NCBI GenBank assembly: GCA_017407725.1
Contig: JAFQWB010000073.1
Coordinates: 1 to 31,913, forward strand
Length of the DNA: 31,913 bases
Origin: Clostridia bacterium
GTDB taxonomy: Bacteria; Bacillota_A; Clostridia; Oscillospirales; CAG-272
Direction: 5' to 3'
The position numbers were made by a program, and so were the translations under genes. Every line of letters begins with the position of its first letter. Within the stretch, counting starts at the first letter, position 1. Shown piece by piece: positions 1-7,866 of the stretch. The notes below the pieces were generated by a model that was given only the letters and a program-made list of their open reading frames with translations, did not search any database and was not told the origin of the DNA.

Positions 1-766
1 ATGCCCATAGCTCCTCAAGATTTCCGAATCTGTAGCCCATATCGGTAAGAGTCACAATAAGCTTATCCATTATCGCGGCGTTTGTCGCCGAGGTGGGATG
101 AAGCAGCATTATCTCACCGTTATGAAGATTTGCCAGTATCTTTTCAAGAGCCGCCTCGGGCGAGGGCTGAGAATTATTATCCCAGTCGGCATAGGCAAAC
201 GACCAGAAGACCGTTTTGTATCCGAGCTTATTTGCAAACTCAAGATTTTCTCTTGAAAATCTTCCCTCGGGCGGTCTGTATATCTTTGCCATATCGCATC
301 CCGTCAGCTCTGCATAGGCATACTCAAGTCTCTTTAACTCATCGCTGAAGCTTTTTATATCGTGAATTTTCGTCATATTCTTATGAGTTGCCGTATGATT
401 GCAGACAAGATGTCCCTTATCGTTCATTCTTTTGACAAGCTCGGGCGCTCTCTTTATAAGATTTTCAAGCACAAAGAAGGCTCCCGTAACTCCTCTTGCA
501 TCAAGGACGTCGAGAATCTTTTCAACGTTTCCGTTTTCGTATCCCGCATCGAAGGTAAGATAGACGACCTTATCGTCTCCTGCCCTTTTATCTGCGTAAT
601 ATCCGCCGTAATCGCTTATAAATTCAAATTCCTTATCAATGATCGGCGTCTTATGCTCGGAATTTCTCTTAACGTAGAAGCTATACTCTCCCGATGCCGC
701 AAAAGAAGAAAAACATGAATAAAAGATCATAAAAAGCGCAATTATCAGTGTAGTGGCTTTTTTCAT
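1..766 (-). CDS. pdaA: PdaA-type polysaccharide deacetylase (3' end cut by window edge)
   Basis: A minus-strand frame is open from ATG at 766 to the window edge, giving 255 residues with the C-terminus missing. Residues 1-24 form a signal peptide (short basic start, hydrophobic stretch, SFAAS-like end), so the protein is exported. The NodB/CE4 fold shows as TFDAGYENG (residues 71-79), with Ala in place of the usual second Asp, as is common in PdaA-like proteins. It also shows as the metal-binding pair H124-xxx-H128 in NHTATH, then RPPEGRFSR, FWSFAYADWDN and MLLHPTS. Known relatives deacetylate muramic acid in peptidoglycan, in sporulation cortex synthesis or general wall remodelling; the exact substrate here is inferred. 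A GGATT-type ribosome site precedes the ATG, and a small hairpin (795-811) lies in the leader. A terminator at 870-900 separates it from the upstream gene. Confidence 0.85.
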   Translation of the reverse strand, partial: MKKATTLIIALFMIFYSCFSSFAASGEYSFYVKRNSEHKTPIIDKEFEFISDYGGYYADKRAGDDKVVYLTFDAGYENGNVEKILDVLDARGVTGAFFVLENLIKRAPELVKRMNDKGHLVCNHTATHKNMTKIHDIKSFSDELKRLEYAYAELTGCDMAKIYRPPEGRFSRENLEFANKLGYKTVFWSFAYADWDNNSQPSPEAALEKILANLHNGEIMLLHPTSATNAAIMDKLIVTLTDMGYRFGNLEELWA

Positions 767-869
767 TTTGATAATCCTTTTCTTTCTTTTCTCCGGGCGT
801 TTTTGCCGCCCATATAAGTTTTTGTCCGCACGGCATCTTTATGCCTTGTATTTTGTGGATAATTCGCCA

Positions 870-900
870 AAGAAAAACCCTCGGCAGATTTTGCCGAGGG
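870..900 (-). terminator. Rho-independent terminator of the 915-1577 gene
   Basis: A 9-bp perfect stem (892-900 with 878-886) has a 5-base loop. On the minus strand it is followed by five T residues. It lies 15 bases past the stop codon of the membrane protein gene. Confidence 0.9.
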
Positions 901-914
901 TCATATAAGTAAAA

Positions 915-1577
915 TTATCTTGCCGTCTTAACTATCTCGATTGCATCGCTGTTATAGTATTTGAGTGCTCTGAGTGACTGCTCTGTCGCCTCAAAGAAAA
1001 TAACCGTATCGCTTTCTTCTATTCTTGCAAAATAAAGATCGCCTGCCTTCATGGATGATGCACACATTATTACGTTTGCACCCTTTGACACGTAGGAATC
1101 AGCCTCTGATCTGTGTGCCGAATAAGGAACAATTGCCTTCATATCTCTTATTTTTACAGAGAAAAGAGTTTTTTCATATCGCGCACCGTAATGAAGCGTA
1201 CCCGTCATTGCCGCTCCTTCTATTTCGTAGTGGTAGCTCTGCGAGAAAAAGGGCCACGTAAAGAAAACGAGTATCCATATAATAAGGGGAGAGAGCGCAC
1301 CCGCCGTCATTATAAGTACGAAGCCTATTCCCTTTACAACAGCGTTTACAGCCATAGCAGCCGATATCATAAGCACGGGAAAAAGCGCATATACGAGTAT
1401 CGATATAAGTCTTGCCGTCTTATATTTTCCTTCCTTTGCCCTTGCAACCGAATACTCGGCATAATTTGCCGCGCCGAAGCTGTCGTCTGATTTTGCAATT
1501 ATGTCACCGCGTTTTTTTTTGGAAACCTTTATGACACCAATCATCTTGTTTTCCGCATGAAAATTTCTTTTGTTCAT
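915..1577 (-). CDS. small membrane protein of unknown function
   Basis: A 220-residue protein that I do not recognise. The longer frame could begin at 1640, but the ATG at 1577 has a GGAGG site and the -10 box lies between the two candidates, so 1577 is the real start. The N-terminal ~50 residues are basic and cytosolic. Two hydrophobic segments follow at about residues 54-100: LVYALFPVLMISAAMAV, then a longer one ending WILVFFTWPFF. The C-terminal ~100 residues look like a soluble beta-rich domain and include HYEIEG and YGARYEKTLFSVKI. The topology resembles small clostridial membrane proteins whose C-terminal domain resembles a PH/bacterial-PH fold, but this is a guess from the pattern only. 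It is transcribed alone, from the promoter at 1611-1640 to the terminator at 870-900. Confidence 0.75.
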   Translation of the reverse strand: MNKRNFHAENKMIGVIKVSKKKRGDIIAKSDDSFGAANYAEYSVARAKEGKYKTARLISILVYALFPVLMISAAMAVNAVVKGIGFVLIMTAGALSPLIIWILVFFTWPFFSQSYHYEIEGAAMTGTLHYGARYEKTLFSVKIRDMKAIVPYSAHRSEADSYVSKGANVIMCASSMKAGDLYFARIEESDTVIFFEATEQSLRALKYYNSDAIEIVKTAR

Positions 1578-1610
1578 TACATCCTCCGTATCGACACGTT
1601 CGTTTCCTAT

Positions 1611-1640
1611 ATTATACAACACACAAGTGCAAAAAATCAA
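1611..1640 (-). promoter_or_regulatory. sigma-A promoter for the 915-1577 gene
   Basis: On the minus strand, -35 TTGATT (1635-1640), an 18-base spacer and -10 TATAAT (1611-1616) lie about 34 bases before the chosen start. Confidence 0.75.
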
Positions 1641-1776
1641 TACGTTTCGGTAAATAATATTTTTTATCTCACATGCCTGTTTTTGTCAAATTGCACATTA
1701 AAAAACTCTTCTTTTGTAAAATAATGTCAGTTTTATTGTGCATTTCACCAAAAAAAATATATATTTGTAAAAGCTA

Positions 1777-1805
1777 TTTACAAGACTCGGAAAATTTGAT
1801 AAAAT
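1777..1805 (+). promoter_or_regulatory. sigma-A promoter for hup
   Basis: TTTACA (1777-1782), a 17-base spacer and TAAAAT (1800-1805) lie 35 bases before the HU start. The region is very AT-rich with A-tracts (1750-1760), which may act as an UP element. This shows that the 5' part of the longer open frame, from 1673, is not coding. Confidence 0.8.
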
Positions 1806-1840
1806 TGATATGTAAAAAAATTACACGGAGGAATAAGACT

Positions 1841-2116
1841 ATGACCAAGAAGGAACTTATTGCAGTTGCTGCAAAGAATGCAGGAATTTCACAGAAGGCA
1901 GCGGCAGCTGTTGTTGATGACATTTTTAACTCTATCGCAAATGAACTCACATCGGGACAGGACGTTACTCTCACAGGCTTCGGCTCATTCAAGGTAAAGA
2001 CACGTGCCGCAAGAAGCGGACGTAACCCCAGAACAAAGGAAACCGTAGAAATTCCCGAGTCCAAGGTTATCGTTTTCAAGCCCAGCACAACTCTCAAGGA
2101 CAGCGTTAACAAGTAA
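1841..2116 (+). CDS. hup: HU-family DNA-binding protein
   Basis: This 91-residue protein has the usual length for HU. It binds DNA without strong sequence preference, bends it and compacts the nucleoid as a dimer. The start is typical (MTKKELIAVAA). The conserved turn TLTGFGSF (residues 43-50) leads into the DNA-binding arm, which carries the RNPRT signature (about 61-65), and the end is VIVFKPSTTLKD. The start at 1841 is set by a GGAGG site at 1828-1832 and by the promoter at 1777-1805, which lies inside the upstream extension of the frame. No terminator separates it from comEC 27 bases on, so some read-through into comEC is likely. Confidence 0.97.
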   Translation: MTKKELIAVAAKNAGISQKAAAAVVDDIFNSIANELTSGQDVTLTGFGSFKVKTRAARSGRNPRTKETVEIPESKVIVFKPSTTLKDSVNK

Positions 2117-2143
2117 TTTCCCAAAAATCACGTTGGAGAATGT

Positions 2144-4348
2144 ATGAAGATATTTCAAAAAAGACCGCTCGTTTTATTTATCTCGGTCTATTTTGCGTTA
2201 CTGATTACGTTCAGTGAATTCATCAAAAAAGAAGTGACCGTCGGCATTTTTGTGTCGGCGGTTATCTTTGTTTGTCTTCTTGCGGTGTTTATTATCCTCG
2301 CTCTTCTTAAAAAAAGAAAGCATGCCGCGAATTTTTTCACGGCAACCCTTCTTTCGCTCTCTGTTCTTTTATCTCTTTACCACTCATATACGGTAACAGA
2401 CGGCACTTACAAAAAGTATACGGAGAATTATCCCGACGAGTGCGAGCTTAATATGACCGTTACGGATGCCTCGTACTATGAAGGCTATCACGTATACACC
2501 GCTCAGACAGAGTCTGACAGTCTTTTTGAAAAAGGTGTGAAATGCAGGATCACAGACACCTATCTTCTTTCAATTTCGGAAGGCGACAAAATACGTGTCA
2601 AGGGTGTTTTCTCTCCCATAGAATATGCTTCCTGCTACGACTACGGATTTTCGGAAAGGCTATATCTTTCCTTCGATTACGATCCCGAGGTATCAGAAAT
2701 AGAGATAACGGGCAAAAGCGAGTTTATCTCCTTTCTTTCGGGCGTTACCGAATACGTAAAGATCACCTGCCTTTCTTTTCTTGATAAAGATTCGGCTTCT
2801 CTTTCATACGCGCTTCTCAGCGCCGACCGCACTCTTATAAGCGATACTGTCAAAAACGGATTTTCGATTCTCGGAGTCTCTCATCTTCTCGCGGTATCGG
2901 GTCTTCACGTCAGTGTGGTTGCAGCCATTATCCTTTTCTTTGCCGACAAGCTGCGGATAAATTCGCTCATTAAAAGCATTCTGATGTTAGTGACGCTGGG
3001 ATTTTTCGCTCTTATCTGCGGACTTTCCGCATCGGTCATGAGAGCTCTCGGTATGCTTGTTATATTCAGAATATCTATGCACTCGGGCAGAAAATACGAT
3101 CCGATAACTTCGCTTTTCGCGTCGGTTTTCATTATCGTTTTCATATCTCCCGTTTCGGCATTCGATATTTCGCTTATTCTTTCCTTCTGCTCGGTGCTCG
3201 GCATTCTTTTGCTCGGCGCACCCGTATCAAGCTCTCTTTCGTTCAGGATAAGAAAAGCCCTTCCCGCTCACCCTGCCGTCGCATCTGTCGCGTCATTTAT
3301 TCTTTCCTCGGTATTTATCTCTCTTTCGGCTGTATTTGCTTCACTCATTCCTTCCTTTTTCTTTTTCGGCTACGTATCGCCTCTATCCTTCATATCAAAC
3401 CTTATATTCATCCCGATAACCGAGGTCATTCTCTTTCTTTCGATGATCCTTTTGGCACTTTCGTTCTTGCCCGTGCTTCCCATAGCGATTGGCGGTCTTA
3501 TATCTCTTATATCGGACCCGCTTTTCGTAGCTGCAGAGATTTTTTCGGACAAGCAATATCTGCTGATCAGCTTAAGATCTCATCTTGCTTTTGTATTTAT
3601 CATCATAGCGACGCTCATAACGCTTATTCTCGTGCCGCGAGTAAAGAAGCTTTCGCTTCGCTCGTTTATCCCCGCCCTTTGTCTTTTCATAATTCTCGGA
3701 ATACTCTCGCCGATCGAAGCAAGAAGACTTGATTTGCGAAAGAGCATTTCGCTTCTCTATACAGAAGACGCGTCGGTCATTCTTATAACCGAGGGACAAA
3801 GCTCCGCGCTTATTATTCTTGATTCCGACACAGAATCACTGAGGCTCGCTTTGGAAAACCTCCGCTCGGAGCCTCTTGATATAAACGCCGCCATGCTTCT
3901 TTCGGACTCTTCGAAAAGTATAAGCTCGCTTGTCTATATCATAAGAACTCGGCAAAGCTCTCTTGATCTTGTGGCTTTGCCTTCCGCAGACCAAGACAGA
4001 CTATCGTCTGTGGCCGATTATCTTGATACCGAAAGCAAGGCAGAACTTTTCACGCATATTTCGCCCTCGATAAGCTTCGGATCGTTTGAAATAGAGACTG
4101 TTTCAAGAAAAAGCGATGATAACAAAGCCTATTCTCCGCTTGTTGTCATAACCGTTTCCGAAAAGAAAATACTTATTGCAAGCGGTGACGCTCTTCGCAT
4201 TCCCTCTCTTCTCGAATACACCGAATATCTTGATTGCGACTCTGTCATAATTCTTGACTCTGCACGACTCCCGTTTAACAAAGAGAATACCGTGTATGCT
4301 GAAAAAAAGGACTATTTTGTCTCGGTTTTTGAAAAAAACGAGAAATAA
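2144..4348 (+). CDS. comEC: ComEC/Rec2-family DNA-uptake channel protein with degenerate C-terminal domain
   Basis: This 734-residue membrane protein has the ComEC layout. Two or three N-terminal membrane segments (residues ~10-75) are followed by a DUF4131-like extracytoplasmic OB-type region (to ~210). The Competence domain follows, with the signature GVSHLLAVSGLHV (about 244-256) and many further membrane helices to ~520. ComEC passes single-stranded DNA through the membrane in natural transformation. Most ComEC proteins end in a metallo-beta-lactamase-like domain with an HxHxDH metal motif. Here residues ~525-734 keep the outline (TEDASVILI, SSALIILDSD) but have LLSDSSKS (about 583-590) where the histidines should be, so this domain is probably not catalytic. 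The gene lies 27 bases after hup. No other uptake genes (comEA, pilin genes) are in the window. Confidence 0.9.
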   Translation: MKIFQKRPLVLFISVYFALLITFSEFIKKEVTVGIFVSAVIFVCLLAVFIILALLKKRKHAANFFTATLLSLSVLLSLYHSYTVTDGTYKKYTENYPDECELNMTVTDASYYEGYHVYTAQTESDSLFEKGVKCRITDTYLLSISEGDKIRVKGVFSPIEYASCYDYGFSERLYLSFDYDPEVSEIEITGKSEFISFLSGVTEYVKITCLSFLDKDSASLSYALLSADRTLISDTVKNGFSILGVSHLLAVSGLHVSVVAAIILFFADKLRINSLIKSILMLVTLGFFALICGLSASVMRALGMLVIFRISMHSGRKYDPITSLFASVFIIVFISPVSAFDISLILSFCSVLGILLLGAPVSSSLSFRIRKALPAHPAVASVASFILSSVFISLSAVFASLIPSFFFFGYVSPLSFISNLIFIPITEVILFLSMILLALSFLPVLPIAIGGLISLISDPLFVAAEIFSDKQYLLISLRSHLAFVFIIIATLITLILVPRVKKLSLRSFIPALCLFIILGILSPIEARRLDLRKSISLLYTEDASVILITEGQSSALIILDSDTESLRLALENLRSEPLDINAAMLLSDSSKSISSLVYIIRTRQSSLDLVALPSADQDRLSSVADYLDTESKAELFTHISPSISFGSFEIETVSRKSDDNKAYSPLVVITVSEKKILIASGDALRIPSLLEYTEYLDCDSVIILDSARLPFNKENTVYAEKKDYFVSVFEKNEK

Positions 4349-4373
4349 AAACACAAAAACCGAGAATACTAAA

Positions 4374-4403
4374 ATGCAAGACCGACGGGTCTTGCATTTT
4401 TTT
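4374..4403 (+). terminator. terminator or attenuator between comEC and the 4420 gene
   Basis: A perfect 10-bp stem (4374-4383 with 4388-4397), loop GACG, and a run of seven T. The T-run is followed after one base by the GGAGG ribosome site (4405-4409) of the next gene. Confidence 0.9.
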
Positions 4404-4419
4404 CGGAGGTAGAGAGTCT

Positions 4420-5808
4420 GTGGGAAGAAAAAGGATTATACCAAGCACAAAAAAGGATAGTGCAAAAAGGATACTTAAAGGAAAAAACGGCTATTTCGAA
4501 AGAGAGGGCTTTCACTGCACCTACCCTTTCGGAAATATTCCAAATCGCACGATAAAAGGAAAAACGCTTTTACTTTATCTTGAAGGCTCGTCGCTCGGGC
4601 ATACCGTTTTCTTTGGTGCAGCAAGCGAAAAGCATCACATGAAGGAGGAGCTTTATCTAAGGCGCGGCGGAAAAAGAATAAATCTTCTCAAGTCGTGCTC
4701 GTCGGTCATATTAAGACCGGACAGAAGCATTTATATCTGCTCTGCTAGCGGCAAAGATATGCGTGTGTCGGTATTTCCCGACCCCGTGCTTCCCGTCAAG
4801 GTAATCAGAATAAACAGTCACTCTGAAAAGGAACGCTTTTCTTATCTGATCGAGCCTCCCAAGGGCTACGTAAAGCTTCCGCTCAAGAACGGATACTGCA
4901 TGATCTCCCCTTTTTCAGAAAGCGCTTATTTCGTGATCGAAATAAACTCGGAAAACTCCGCCACCTTTCTTTTCGGCAGATACCCGCGTAAAAACCCAAG
5001 ACTCATTGCCTACAGTCAGAAAAAATATAAAAGCGAGATGCCCGACGAGTGCTACTGTATCGAAAGGGATCTTTTTCCCTTCAGATGCATCATCCCCGAC
5101 AAAAAAACGCAGATAATGATAAATTCCTATCTGCCGAGGATCACCCTCTCGCAGTTAAGCGGAAAGGCAGCACTCGATAATTTAAGATATACCCTTGCCC
5201 TTTACTGCTCGCTTTTTTACGACAAAAGGCTTTGCAAAAGAAGGCTGTTCTCACTTGCCTTTAACAGACTTGAGCCCGACAGCGATCCCCTTTCTCTTCC
5301 CTTTCTTCTTGCATCCTACGTGTTTATGACAGATGACTATGCCATCACGCTTGAGGCGGTGCCATACAAAAATGGCGGCACTCCCGAAAGCCTTTATTAT
5401 CACGCCTACCGATCGCTTACCGAAAAAAGCGAAAGAATATATTCCTCCCCCTTGTTTTTTATGAAGGAGCGCATCTTCAGGCTTTTTTCGGATCTTTCAA
5501 GAGCTGTCGGATCTGAAAAGGAGATTCACCGTCTTTCACTTGTTCTTGACTCTCTTGACGAGGGCGAAGGAGCTCTGTGCGACCCGCTTTTAAGAGAAGC
5601 TTCATACTATGAAGGGGTGCTTTCCCTTCTTTCGGAAAAGCTTTGCGAAAAGGATGCTCCGATAATTCTTTTCGGGATAATAGACGGTATTTTCAAGGTA
5701 AGAATATCTCCGAGCAAGGGCGCAGTATCATCTTTTGATGCCCCTTTGTTTTCGGAATTTTGCTCCGATGACAAAAAATATCGAAGCGATGGTTGCTTAC
5801 CGTATTGA
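4420..5808 (+). CDS. hypothetical protein, 462 residues
   Basis: The GTG start at 4420 is preceded by GGAGG at 4405-4409. I do not recognise this protein. It has no signal peptide and no clear membrane segment, is rich in Lys, Arg and Ser, and holds about 14 Cys, so it is probably cytosolic. The first ~230 residues look beta-rich (GKTLLLYLEGSSLGHTVFF; SYLIEPPKGYVKLPL). The second half looks helical, starting at INSYLPRITLSQLSG. The beta-then-helix order and that last motif faintly recall GH94/GH36-type phosphorylases, but no catalytic motif such as GDWND is present and the protein is far shorter, so I give no function. No promoter is visible between the comEC terminator and this gene, so expression may depend on read-through. 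Confidence 0.7.
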   Translation: MGRKRIIPSTKKDSAKRILKGKNGYFEREGFHCTYPFGNIPNRTIKGKTLLLYLEGSSLGHTVFFGAASEKHHMKEELYLRRGGKRINLLKSCSSVILRPDRSIYICSASGKDMRVSVFPDPVLPVKVIRINSHSEKERFSYLIEPPKGYVKLPLKNGYCMISPFSESAYFVIEINSENSATFLFGRYPRKNPRLIAYSQKKYKSEMPDECYCIERDLFPFRCIIPDKKTQIMINSYLPRITLSQLSGKAALDNLRYTLALYCSLFYDKRLCKRRLFSLAFNRLEPDSDPLSLPFLLASYVFMTDDYAITLEAVPYKNGGTPESLYYHAYRSLTEKSERIYSSPLFFMKERIFRLFSDLSRAVGSEKEIHRLSLVLDSLDEGEGALCDPLLREASYYEGVLSLLSEKLCEKDAPIILFGIIDGIFKVRISPSKGAVSSFDAPLFSEFCSDDKKYRSDGCLPY

Positions 5809-5833
5809 AAAAGCAAAAAAAATGTGATATAAT
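5805..5833 (+). promoter_or_regulatory. sigma-A promoter for lgt-folD
   Basis: TTGAAA (5805-5810), a 17-base spacer and TATAAT (5828-5833). The -35 box contains the TGA stop codon of the preceding gene. Confidence 0.85.
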
Positions 5834-5872
5834 AGGTGAATAATACCAATTATCACACGAAAGGAACACGAT

Positions 5873-6844
5873 ATGATATCACTGTCCTCTTCCAGACTTG
5901 CCTTCCCCGGTCTTGGAATTGATGAATTCACCCTTGACAAGGTTGCCTTCACTATTTTCGGCAGGGACGTGGCATGGTACGGTGTAATAATCACCACGGG
6001 AATAATTCTCGCTTTTCTTTACGTTTATTTAAGAACCAAAAAGGACGGTCTTTTATTTGACGACCTTATAGACATAGCCTTCTTTACGGTCATTCCCGCT
6101 ATAGTCTGCGCAAGACTTTATTACGTCATATTCTATGAGCTTGAGCACCCGGGATCATACCCCGACGTTCATTCGGTAATCGCAGTATGGAACGGCGGAC
6201 TTGCAATCTACGGCGCTATTATCGGAGGTGCTGTATCCGCTTACCTCGTCCTTAAAAAGAAAAAGGTACGTATTGCCAAATTCTTCGACGCTCTTGCTCC
6301 CGCCGTTATGATCGGTCAGATAATAGGCAGATGGGGTAATTTTGTAAACTCCGAGGCTTACGGCTCTGAAACCACCCTTCCCTGGAGAATGGGAGTTATG
6401 GAGTACGGTCAGATGATATACGTTCACCCTACGTTTATATATGAATCGCTCTGGAATCTTGTCGGATTCATTCTTATAAATGTTTTCGCAAAGAAAAAGA
6501 AGTATGACGGTCAGCTCTTCTTCGCTTATATTTCATGGTACGGATTCGGAAGAATGCTCATAGAGGGTCTTCGCACCGACAGTCTTATGATAGGCTCAAG
6601 CGGAATAAGAGTTTCTCAGCTTATAGGCTTCTGCTGCTTCATTATAGGACTTTTCTTCTTCATATATTTTGCCGTAAAGCTCAGAAACAAGCCTATCGCA
6701 CAGTGCATTTACACAGAAAGCTCGCCCTACTACAAAGCTCCCTATACAGAAACCGAGTCTTCTGAAAAGTCAGAAGAAGCTGAAGACAACACCGACGGCA
6801 AGACAGACGGTGATATCGGGACGGAGGATGATAAAAATGTATAA
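5873..6844 (+). CDS. lgt: prolipoprotein diacylglyceryl transferase
   Basis: Lgt transfers diacylglycerol from phosphatidylglycerol to the lipobox cysteine of prolipoproteins in the membrane. The 323-residue protein has about seven membrane segments and the Lgt signature [13 protein letters not shown] (about residues 151-163), followed by [12 protein letters not shown] and [12 protein letters not shown]. The early segment ends in the conserved AWYGVII region. After the last helix there is an acidic, Ser/Glu/Asp-rich tail of about 45 residues that is not part of the core enzyme. The start has a GAAAGGAAC site. The stop overlaps the folD start by 8 bases and the folD ribosome site lies inside the lgt tail, so the two are translationally linked. 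The lipobox protein at 25724-26692 is a likely substrate. Confidence 0.96.
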   Translation: MISLSSSRLAFPGLGIDEFTLDKVAFTIFGRDVAWYGVIITTGIILAFLYVYLRTKKDGLLFDDLIDIAFFTVIPAIVCARLYYVIFYELEHPGSYPDVHSVIAVWNGGLAIYGAIIGGAVSAYLVLKKKKVRIAKFFDALAPAVMIGQIIGRWGNFVNSEAYGSETTLPWRMGVMEYGQMIYVHPTFIYESLWNLVGFILINVFAKKKKYDGQLFFAYISWYGFGRMLIEGLRTDSLMIGSSGIRVSQLIGFCCFIIGLFFFIYFAVKLRNKPIAQCIYTESSPYYKAPYTETESSEKSEEAEDNTDGKTDGDIGTEDDKNV

Positions 6845-7685
6845 AATTCTCGACGGTAAGGAAACTGCAAAGCTTTTAAGAGCGGAGTTTGCAAACAGAG
6901 TCTCGGAGCTTAAAGAAAAGCACGGCAGAGCTCCCGGTCTTGCCGTAATTATCGTGGGAGAAGATCCCGCATCCAAGGTATACGTCAGAAACAAAAAGCT
7001 CGGATGTGACGAGGTGGGATTTAGTTCAAGAGTTTACGAGCTTGATAACGATACACCCGAGGATAAGCTTCTCACTCTTATTGACAAGCTTAACCGCGAT
7101 GATGAAATTGACGGAATTCTCGTTCAGCTTCCCCTTCCAAAGCAGATAGACCCCGACAAGGTCATTGCCGCCATATCTCCCGAAAAGGACGTTGACGCCT
7201 TCTCGGAGGTAAACGTCGGAAAGATAATGATAGGCGACTACACCTTTGCCCCCTGCACACCCTCGGGCATTATGGCTCTTCTTGATAGGTACGGCATTTC
7301 GCCAAGCGGAAAGAACTGTGTGGTCATAGGCCGAAGCAATATAGTCGGAAAGCCGATGGCAATGCTCCTTCTTCACGCCAACGGAACCGTCACGATATGC
7401 CACTCAAGGACAAACGATCTTGCGGCAATAACCAAAAATGCGGATATTCTCGTTGCGGCTGTCGGTAAGGCGAATTTCGTTACAGCCGATATGGTCAAAA
7501 AGGGCGCGGTAGTAATTGACGTCGGCATGAACAGAAACGCTGACGGAAAGCTTTGCGGAGACGTTGCATTTGAAGAGGTTGCTCCTCTCTGCTCCTACAT
7601 TACTCCCGTTCCGGGCGGCGTAGGACCTATGACGATAACGATGCTTCTTAAGAACACTCTTGCAGCATTCGAAAAGAAACTGTAA
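6837..7685 (+). CDS. folD: bifunctional methylene-THF dehydrogenase / methenyl-THF cyclohydrolase
   Basis: FolD interconverts 5,10-methylene-, 5,10-methenyl- and 10-formyl-tetrahydrofolate in the cytosol, feeding purine and formyl-Met synthesis. The 282-residue length is standard. Visible signatures are [14 protein letters not shown] (substrate-binding, with the cyclohydrolase Lys), the QLPLP stretch, [18 protein letters not shown] (dinucleotide binding, about residues 161-171) and [10 protein letters not shown] near the C-terminus. The frame is open from 6810 with three possible ATGs. The one at 6837 is chosen because GGAGG (6823-6827) sits 9 bases before it, whereas the ATG at 6828 directly abuts that site. 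It is the second gene of the lgt operon and ends in a terminator. Confidence 0.97.
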   Translation: MYKILDGKETAKLLRAEFANRVSELKEKHGRAPGLAVIIVGEDPASKVYVRNKKLGCDEVGFSSRVYELDNDTPEDKLLTLIDKLNRDDEIDGILVQLPLPKQIDPDKVIAAISPEKDVDAFSEVNVGKIMIGDYTFAPCTPSGIMALLDRYGISPSGKNCVVIGRSNIVGKPMAMLLLHANGTVTICHSRTNDLAAITKNADILVAAVGKANFVTADMVKKGAVVIDVGMNRNADGKLCGDVAFEEVAPLCSYITPVPGGVGPMTITMLLKNTLAAFEKKL

Positions 7686-7692
7686 AAATGAT

Positions 7693-7725
7693 AAAAGACC
7701 CGTGATCACGGGTCTTTTGTTTTTT
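7693..7725 (+). terminator. Rho-independent terminator after folD
   Basis: A perfect 26-base palindrome (7693-7718) with a GACCCGTGA core is followed by a T-rich stretch, so it folds into a strong hairpin just after the folD stop. Confidence 0.88.
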
Positions 7726-7783
7726 AAATTATAAATAATAATGTAAAATTTTATTAAGCAAATGTAAACAATTAAGCCAGATG

Positions 7784-7812
7784 TTGACAAAATATGCAAA
7801 GAGTGATAAACT
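7784..7812 (+). promoter_or_regulatory. sigma-A promoter for the CvpA-like gene
   Basis: TTGACA (7784-7789), a 17-base spacer and TAAACT (7807-7812). A short hairpin, GCAGAG-TCTA-CTCTGC (7823-7838), lies at the expected start of the transcript and may be an operator or a 5' stabilising hairpin. GGAGG (7855-7859) sets the ATG at 7867. Confidence 0.75.
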
Positions 7813-7866
7813 GTATTCTGTAGCAGAGTCTACTCTGCGAGTTAAATTAACATTGGAGGCTTTATT

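Noticed and set aside
82..718. Two plus-strand open frames (82-348 and 362-718)
   Set aside because: They lie opposite the deacetylase frame, which has clear CE4 motifs, a signal peptide and a ribosome site; the plus frames have none of these.
1686..1745. TGCACA/TGTGCA inverted words upstream of hup as an operator
   Set aside because: The arms are only six bases, far apart, and lie in AT-rich DNA where chance matches are common.
1673..1840. 56-codon N-terminal extension of HU
   Set aside because: It contains the promoter (1777-1805) and the ribosome site, and HU has a standard length from 1841.
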